A DNA stretch of 64,000 nucleotides from positions 16,141,956 to 16,205,955 of the forward strand of contig CM051029.1 in NCBI GenBank assembly GCA_027627225.1, in the 5' to 3' direction. Positions 57,233 to 64,000 of the stretch are shown in pieces. The position numbers and the translations under genes are program-made. Positions within the stretch are counted from its first letter, which is position 1. The number at the start of each line of letters is the position of its first letter. A model generated the notes under the pieces. The model made no database searches, was not told the DNA's origin, and saw nothing but the letters and a program-made list of their open reading frames with translations. The stretch is from Congeria kusceri. Lineage: Eukaryota > Mollusca > Bivalvia > Myida > Dreissenidae.

Positions 57233-57545
57233 ACTGCAACTTCTTTGAAAGGCCAGAGAGCTCAGTTGATAAACATTCTCATTATATTATAGTTTAAACT
57301 GTTCTGGACATTTATGTATTGGTGAAAAATGTATCAGTTGATTGTAAGTGCATTAAAAATATGTACATTGGTTTATGAAGAGGTGAATATCAAGACATTG
57401 TACTACAAGATAATTATTTATTCAATGCATTGGGTTAATTTTATTTAAAATGATTTAAAGATATTTTAGAAAAATACTGAGGGAAATTTGCAAGGGTAAA
57501 TGATCAATAAAAATGAATTCTTTTTTGTTATTTAGTTAAACTTAC

Positions 57546-57942
57546 AGGAACTTGTTCACAGATTTTTGTAGATTTTGAAGTATGCCATGCAATGTCTTAA
57601 CTGATTAAAGAACATATTTTTGTCGATTTTGAAGTATGCCATGCAATGTCTTAACTGATTAAAAAAGAAAAAAAAAGAAATGAAAAAAGTTGTTCCACCG
57701 AGGTTCGAACCTCAGAGCTCTGGATCAAAAGGCTGACGCCTTTACCACTCGGCCATCCTTACTTGTGAATAATTCATAATTTTCTCAATTTTAACTGATT
57801 ATTACTCATTAACAAATTGGTATTTACAGTATATTTCTATGTCCCTAGTGTTATTTTGCTCCTTTATATACACTTATTTTTGGATTATGTTACAAAAAAA
57901 AGCATAATTGTCAATTCGTCATTCTGTGAACAGTTCCCTTTA
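57546..57942 (-). mobile_element. TIR element with internal tRNA-like Pol III cassette (third copy)
   Basis: Ends GGAACTTGTTCACAG and CTGTGAACAGTTCCCTTT. On the minus strand the A box TGGCCGAGTGG is perfect, the B box GGTTCGAACC is perfect, and T-runs follow (plus-strand A-runs at 57662-57690). Near one end a ~58-bp block (GATTTTGAAGTATGCCATGC, AATGTCTTAACTGATTAAA) is duplicated in tandem. Homologous to 20256-20766. Confidence 0.8.
57697..57766 (-). promoter_or_regulatory. tRNA-like Pol III promoter in the third copy
   Basis: D-arm GCC/GGC pairing, A box and B box are kept. The anticodon and acceptor stems do not pair well, so it is a tRNA-derived promoter and not a tRNA gene. Confidence 0.6.
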
Positions 57943-58570
57943 ATTATTTTTCAGGTAAACACATTCAGCCGTCCATTGTAAGTCTTCAATAAGTCATGTG
58001 TACCTGTGATATGCTAATAAATAATCTTTAAGATTCAGTTTTGTGTAACTTGTGCATTTGGAAGTTTAATTATCAGCAGGTTTATTTTTTATGCCCATAT
58101 TATAAGAAAATATAGGTGTCTATCCAAATCAATATTCACCAAATTCACCATTTCTGTGTGTCCATCTGTACATCATACATTGTATGTGCAGCTTAACAAG
58201 TGCTATGTGTGGTATATTTTAATGACCCTTTTAATGTATTGTTAGTAATATAAGAATGTTGCAAATAAATTATTACATAGAACATTAAATTCAGTACAGG
58301 GCTTACTGAGTTATTGCCCTTTGTATGATATTCTTGTTTTCTTGTGTAAAACTTAATTTATATTTGCAGTATTTTGTGTAAACTCTTGAATATTGTTATT
58401 AGACATGAGTTTATGTGCACAAGTCTTCATTACTGTGATAGTTATTGCCTTCGACTGTTGTGTGCAGAACTTAACTATATACTGTAATGTTCTTATGCGA
58501 AACAAAACTTCAAAGTGTCAAATGGCATCATATCAAACTTTGTATAATAAAAAAGGTGTTAACATATATA
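57943..58570. other. Intergenic, nothing recognised
   Basis: AT-rich, no signal. Confidence 0.5.
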
Positions 58571-58574
58571 TAAG

Positions 58575-59215
58575 TGCTCAGTGCTCATTATAATTTCTTT
58601 GCAAGTTATAGTCTTTTGGTAACTGACATAAAAGTGCTCATTATAATTTCTTTGCAATAGTATAGTGTTTTGGTAACTAATATAAAAGTGCTCATTATTA
58701 TTATTTCTTTGCAATAGTATAGTGTTTTGGTAACTGATAAAAAAGTGCTCATTATTATTTCTTTGCAATAGTATAGTGTTTTGGTAACTTATATAAAAGT
58801 GCTCATTATTATATCTTTGCAATAGTATAGTGTTTTGGTAACTGATATAAAAGTGATCATTATAATTTCTTTGCAATAGTATAGTCTTTTGGTAACTGAT
58901 ATAAAAGTGCTAGTTATACTTTCTTTGCAAGTTATAGTATTTTAGAAACTGATATAAAAGTGCTAGTTATAATTTCTTTGCAAGTTATAGTCTTTTGGTA
59001 ACTGATATAAAAGTGCTAGTTATAATTTCTTTGCAAGTTATAGTCTTTTGGTAACTGATATAAAAGTGCTCATTATTATTTCTTTGCAAGTTATAGTCTT
59101 TTGGTAACTGAAACGAAAGTGCTCATTATTATTTCTTTGTGAGTAATAGTCTTTTGGTAACTGATATAAAAGTGCTCATTATTATTTCTTTGCAAGTTAT
59201 AGTCTTTTGGTTAAT
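58575..59215 (+). repeat. ~54-bp minisatellite
   Basis: About twelve units of AAGTGCTCATTATTATTTC, TTTGCAAGTTATAG and TCTTTTGGTAACTGATATA. Two subtypes occur in blocks: GCAATAGTATAGTGTTTTGG in the first half and GCAAGTTATAGTCTTTTGG in the second. Minus frames through it give a NEHFYISYQNTILLQR-type repeat and are not genes. Confidence 0.92.
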
Positions 59216-60029
59216 GTATTTGATTAAAACATCCAAATGAAACTATGTGCATGTATAGAATGCATTATAAAGGCATTGCAGAGTACAACAAAACCTGTTT
59301 AGTAATTTATCTTTAACAAGCAAGTTTTGGCTTTTCAATAACTAATGGAAGGCAGTCAGTCATAATTATTAGGTAAACATTTTGTTATGGTCATTCATCA
59401 AGTCACTGAGAAAACTTTATATTATTTTACCAGTGTACTGCGTTACATGTTAATAATTCTCAAATTCGTAGGTATTGTATGTTGTAATTTGTTCTTATGT
59501 TTGCTTGTGTCGCCTGAATGTTTTTATTATTAGGGAAAGATCTAGGACAGAGTAATAGGGTGGTGCAGCCTGCTGCTTTTTGGTTCCCCCCTGCTGCCCC
59601 TCTGGGCTGGTCAACACAGAAATGTTGAATATCTTCAAATTCAATATATTTTTGCAAATATTCAACTACAATTGAATAGACTATGATTAAAAAGTTTAAT
59701 CAGAAGCCTTAGACTCATTAAAACCCTTGATTTAGCAAATTATTAGAAAATGTCAACAAACTGGTCAGTTTTTTCCACCTGCTCCTTTTTAGCAGCACAC
59801 TGTACCTTTTAAGATCCTAAATCTTTCCCCACATTAAATGATATATTTTTGCATGACAATGTCTGTTAATAAATTTTATTTATTGTGTTCTATCGATTAT
59901 ATGATGCCCTGTAGTACCATACTTTTTATCTGCTGCCAACGATGCAGACAATGGTGTACGGTCAGTCTGTCCATTAAAATTCTTTAATTAGATTATGAAA
60001 ACTAATAAATCTAGAAATAATATAGTACC
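59216..60029. other. Intergenic, nothing recognised
   Basis: AT-rich, no coding or RNA signal. Confidence 0.5.
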
Positions 60030-60030
60030 A

Positions 60031-61540
60031 CTATAATGTGTAATATGCTGGGTAGTATCTCCATAATGTGTATTATGATGGGTAGTATCTCCATAATGTG
60101 TAATATACTGGGTAGTATCTCCATAATGTGTAATATACTGGGTAGTATCTCCATAATGTGTAATATACTGGGTAGTATCTCCATAATGTGTAATATACTG
60201 GGTAGTATCTCCATAATGTGTAATATACTGGGTAGTATCTCCATAATGTGTAATATGCTGGGTAGTATCTCCATAATGTGTAATATACTGGGTAGTATCT
60301 CCATTATCTGTAATATACTGGGTAGTATCTCCATAATGTGTAATATACTGGGTAGTAGCTCCATAATGTGTAATATACTGGGTAGTATCTCCATTATCTG
60401 TAATATACTGGGCAGTATCTCCATAATGTGTAATATACTGGGTTGTATCTCCATAATGTGTAATATACTGGGTAGTATCTCCATAATGTGTAATATACTT
60501 GGTAGTATCTCCATAATGTGTAATATACTGGGTAGTATCTCCATAATGTGTAATATGCTGGGTAGTATCTCCATAATGTGTAATATGCTGGGTAGTATCT
60601 CCATAATGTGTAATATGCTGGGTAGTATCACTATAATGTGTAATATACTGGGTAGTATCTCCATAATGTGTAATATACTGGGTAGTATCTCCATAATGTG
60701 TAATATACTTAGTAGTATCTCCATAATGTGTAATATACTGGGTAGTGTCTCCATAATGTGTAATATACTGGGTAGTATCTACATAATGTGTAATATACTG
60801 GGTAGTATCTCCATAATGTGTAATATGCTGGGTAGTATCTCCATAATGTGTAATATGCTGGGTAGTATCTCCATAATGTGTAATATGCTGGGTAGTATCT
60901 CCATAATGTGTAATATACTGGGTAGTATCTCCATAATGTGTAATATGCTGGTTAGTATCTCCATAATGTGTAATATACTGGGTAGTATCTCCATAATGTG
61001 TAATATGCTGGGTAGTATCTCCATAATGTGTAATATGCTGGGTAGTATCTCCATAATGTGTAATATACTGGGTAGTATCTCCATAATGTGTAATATACTG
61101 GGTAGTATCTCCATAATGTGTAATATGCTGGTTAGTATCTCCATAATGTGTAATATACTGGGTAGTATCTCCATAATGTGTAATATGCTGGGTAGTATCT
61201 CCATAATGTGTAATATGCTGGGTAGTATCTCCATAATGTGTAATATGCTGGTTAGTATCTCCATAATGTGTAATATACTGGGTAGTATCTCCATAATGTG
61301 TAATATACTGGGTAGTATCTCCATAATGTGTAATATACTTAGTAGTATCTCCATAATGTGTAATATGCTGGGTAGTATCTCCATAATGTGTAATATGCTG
61401 GGTAGTATCTCCATAATGTGTAATATGCTGGTTAGTATCTCCATAATGTCTAATATACTGGGTAGTATCTCCATAATGTGTAATAATCTGGGTAGTATCT
61501 CCATAATGTGTAATATGCTGGGTAGTATCTCCATAATGGG
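60031..61540. repeat. 30-bp minisatellite, about 50 units
   Basis: Units of CCATAATGTGTAATAT(A/G)CTG plus GGTAGTATCT in strict 30-base register over about 1.5 kb. Variant units (ATACTG, ATGCTG, GGTTAG, ACTTAG) are arranged in recurring orders, indicating larger internal duplications. The period is a multiple of three and some frames of the unit lack stops, so ~530-codon frames run on both strands. The encoded decapeptides (HYGDTTQYIT on one strand, ISIMCNILGS on the other) are by-products. Confidence 0.97.
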
Positions 61541-62066
61541 ACAAAAGAGTGCCGTTACTCTTGATTTGAGGCAACTTGTTTTGTCACTCCAATCATTACA
61601 ACTTTGTTTAATCATAACAAATATATAAGTGTAGACAATTTAATTAAACTATAGGTGTCCGTACAATAAATATATATAACATGGGTACAGTGTTATAAGC
61701 TAACTAATAACAACATATTTTTTAACTCAATTATTTATAATAATGCTCATTTTTGTCCTTCGGTATTTATAACTCACTCATTAGTGTATGAATTACCATG
61801 AACCGTAAATGTTGTGATAATGTTGTGTTAATTCATTTTTGTAACATTCATCTTTGTAGTTGTTGTTTTTGGTGACTTCCAGCTATACTTAAAACTGTAA
61901 TTCCATTTGATAAAACCTTTAATATATTAATGTAACTTCTGCCTTGTTAGAGAATGCTCAATAATAGCAAAGCTTTCGGCGAACATTTTTCTGATATATA
62001 TGCTGATATTAATGGCTTTTTCTAAGTTGTTTAAGTGTATTTCTAAATAATTTTGAACATTCATTT
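61541..62066. other. Intergenic, nothing recognised
   Basis: AT-rich, no signal. Confidence 0.5.
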
Positions 62067-62620
62067 TTAGCTCACCTGAGCACAACATGCTCGTGGTTAG
62101 CTTTTGTGATCGTCTTTTGTTCATTGTGCGTCAATTGTCATTTGTCGTCAACATTTACCTTGTGAACATACGATAGACCACATTTATTGCCCAATCTTCA
62201 GGAAACATTTCCATGCCCAGAACATTTGTTCCAATGATATCTCTAACAAGTTTGAAACTGGGTCATGTGGGGTCAATAACTAGGTCACTATGGCAAAAAG
62301 TTTGTGAACACTTTAAGTCACATTTATTGCACAATATTCTTGAAATATGCTCCGAACATTTGTTTCAATGATATCTTGGATGAGTTCGAAACTAGGTCAC
62401 ATGCGATCAACAATTAAGTCATCAGACCAAATTGAAAAAAAAGCTGGTGAGCACTCTAGAGGCCACATTTATAGCCCAATCATCATGAAACTTGCTGAGA
62501 ACATTTGTCCCAATGATATCTCATACAAGTTCCAAACTGGGTCATGTGGGGTCAAAAACTAGGTTGCCAGGCCAAATTATCAGTTGAGCGACCTAGGGCC
62601 TTATGGCCCTCTTGTTTAAA
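62067..62620 (+). repeat. Dispersed GCTCACCTGAGCAC family, full copy
   Basis: TTTTAGCTCACCTGAGCACA at the left and GAGCGACCTAGGGCCTTATG, then GCCCTCTTGTTT, at the right. Internal ~150-bp units as at 55720-56690. Confidence 0.8.
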
Positions 62621-62925
62621 ATTTTGGTTCTGTTTTTCATAACCGCAAACATTGTGTAGACGAAACTGTTTACTAACTTTCTTTAAACTTTCAATTCATG
62701 ATTAATTATGGCAGGAAGAAAATGTTTCTATATCATTTTAAAATGCATCAGAAATAATCAATCTGTGCATCATTCTTTAGTTTTGTGCCAGTCTGTTATT
62801 GTAACTAGAAAGTCTAGGCTTGTGCGTTGGCATCTGTTTTACAGTGAAATGAATCATAACTTGCTTTTGTATTGTGTATGCTTATTCATATGTTATTTTG
62901 TTCGAAATAGGCATAGATCATTTTA

Positions 62926-63613
62926 AAATGCTGCACATTTGATGAAATGTATAAATGAAAGTAAAAATCTGTTAAATGCTAAGTAATATATGGATCCAGT
63001 TGCTCAAAACTTTAATTACACTTATATAAAGCCAATTAATGTTAGATGTTTATTAATATTATTAAAACAACATGCTTATCAAGAATTTAGAATTTATTAA
63101 AATTCATAATAACAGTTTGTTCAAATTAAATTTTCAAATCAAAATTTTAATGTCATATTTATAGAAGTAATTTCCTCCAGTTTAATATATAAATGGCTTC
63201 AAATAATTGTCAAATCGAATTGATTGCATTGCAATGTATCATAAATTGCAATTGTATTTTGAAAAAAAATATTCATATTTTATACAAGTAGTTTGTTATT
63301 GTGTTCCATCTGGCATAGATAATTAACATGCTGCAAATGTGAGTTTATAAATGAATGTTAAATGATAAAATATATAGGCCCAGTTGCTCAAAACTTCAAT
63401 TACACTTTCATAAAGCCTGTATAATTTAGGTGTAAATAAAATTAAAATTATATTAATAACTTGTGCATCAAGATTTTTATAATTCGTTAAAATTCATTAC
63501 AACAGTTTGTTCAAATTAAACTCACAATTTAACATTTACTGTCATATTTATAGAATAATTTCATCCAATTACCTACGACTGTTAGCTGAATTTTCAGTTA
63601 GTTTTGAGCAACT
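62926..63613. repeat. Two diverged direct copies ~385 bp apart, with inverted GTTGCTCAAAAC ends
   Basis: 62926-63183 and 63326-63575 share CAGTTGCTCAAAACTT.AATT, CATAAAGCC, AACAGTTTGTTCAAATTAAA and TGTCATATTTATAGAA. A reversed GTTTTGAGCAACT at 63597-63611 could make the second copy a MITE bounded by AGTTGCTCAAAAC. The rest to 64000 is AT-rich without signal. Confidence 0.65.
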
Positions 63614-64000
63614 CACCACTGATGTATTTCTTCGATGTTATTATGGGCATTTATACTAGACCAAAAAAGAAACCAGACAGTGTATAGTTTATCAACTTTT
63701 CTGGAATCGTATCAAGATACAGCATGAACAATGGTTTATTATTAAAACAGAATGTTTTGATAACACAGATGTGCATTTTGATTTGTTTTTAGGCATGTGT
63801 CAATAAATTATAAATTTTGACATTGTGGTTGACTTAATATAAAAACAAAAGATAACAAATCATATAGGGTCAAGTTTCTTTTTTGGTTGAGTAGTTATTT
63901 TGTGTCACGATACATGCGTGCATTACTGATATTTTCATGTATTAAGCTTATGCTATCAATGCATGCTTTTGTTAAAGTTCAGTATATATTGAAGCTCCAA

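Noticed and set aside
58559..58876. 105-codon minus frame with repeated NEHFYISYQNTILLQR
   Set aside because: Product of the 54-bp minisatellite, whose unit length is divisible by three.
59988..61628. Long open frames of 528 and 530 codons on opposite strands, plus 247- and 278-codon frames
   Set aside because: All lie in the 30-bp minisatellite. A period divisible by three leaves stop-free frames open for the whole array on either strand. There is no splice, start or conservation evidence.

Overview
This is eukaryotic, AT-rich, repeat-dense DNA. It is most likely from a bivalve mollusc, and possibly from the zebra/quagga mussel genus Dreissena. The basis is several dispersed repeats that I associate with bivalve genomes: ends such as GCTCACCTGAGCAC, elements ending in CAGCTCTTGTT, and a fold-back element with GTGTCGTCCC / GGGACAACAC arms. 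The species is inference, not proof. There are GT-AG introns and Pol III A/B boxes, and no bacterial-style operons. Nearly all short open frames in the window are non-coding.

Layout. 0-13.2 kb is intergenic and holds dispersed repeats, a 49-bp minisatellite, a perfect-looking hairpin and paired CRE-like sites. 13.2-29.8 kb is the dominant structure: an 8,294-bp unit present twice in direct tandem, almost identical (two substitutions seen by eye, no net indel), joined at a 3-bp TGA microhomology. Each unit carries one complete-ended but broken piggyBac transposon. It has TTAA target duplications, 12-bp perfect inverted ends, and a transposase with two frameshifts and no C-terminal part, inserted into an older ~165-bp tandem repeat. 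Each unit also carries a TIR-bounded element with an internal Pol III tRNA-like cassette. 30-34.4 kb holds fold-back and TIR elements. At 34.5-35.5 kb a RecQ-helicase C-terminal fragment (minus) abuts a two-exon DUF6589-like fragment (plus). 37.7-38.1 kb is a 422-bp LTR miniature (TRIM-like) with a Lys-tRNA primer site and a near-complete tRNA-like Pol III unit in each LTR. 38.3-42.1 kb is degenerate repeats, a SINE and a diverged second copy of the 0.6-2.2 kb segment.

From about 42.25 kb to at least 55.3 kb I infer one plus-strand multi-exon gene. About ten candidate exons have good splice sites and several phase-matched junctions (42.3, 44.2, 45.0, 46.1, 48.6, 50.0, 53.1, 53.7, 54.5 and 55.3 kb). 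I do not recognise the product. Its introns carry repeats, including an 846-bp hAT-type MITE. 57-61.6 kb contains three unrelated minisatellites (29-, ~54- and 30-bp units). The 30-bp array produces ~530-codon open frames on both strands that are artefacts of its period. 61.6-64 kb is intergenic with dispersed repeats.

The mobile elements are mostly non-autonomous. The most interesting are the tRNA-bearing TRIM, the tRNA-bearing TIR family and the nearly identical 8.3-kb tandem duplication.
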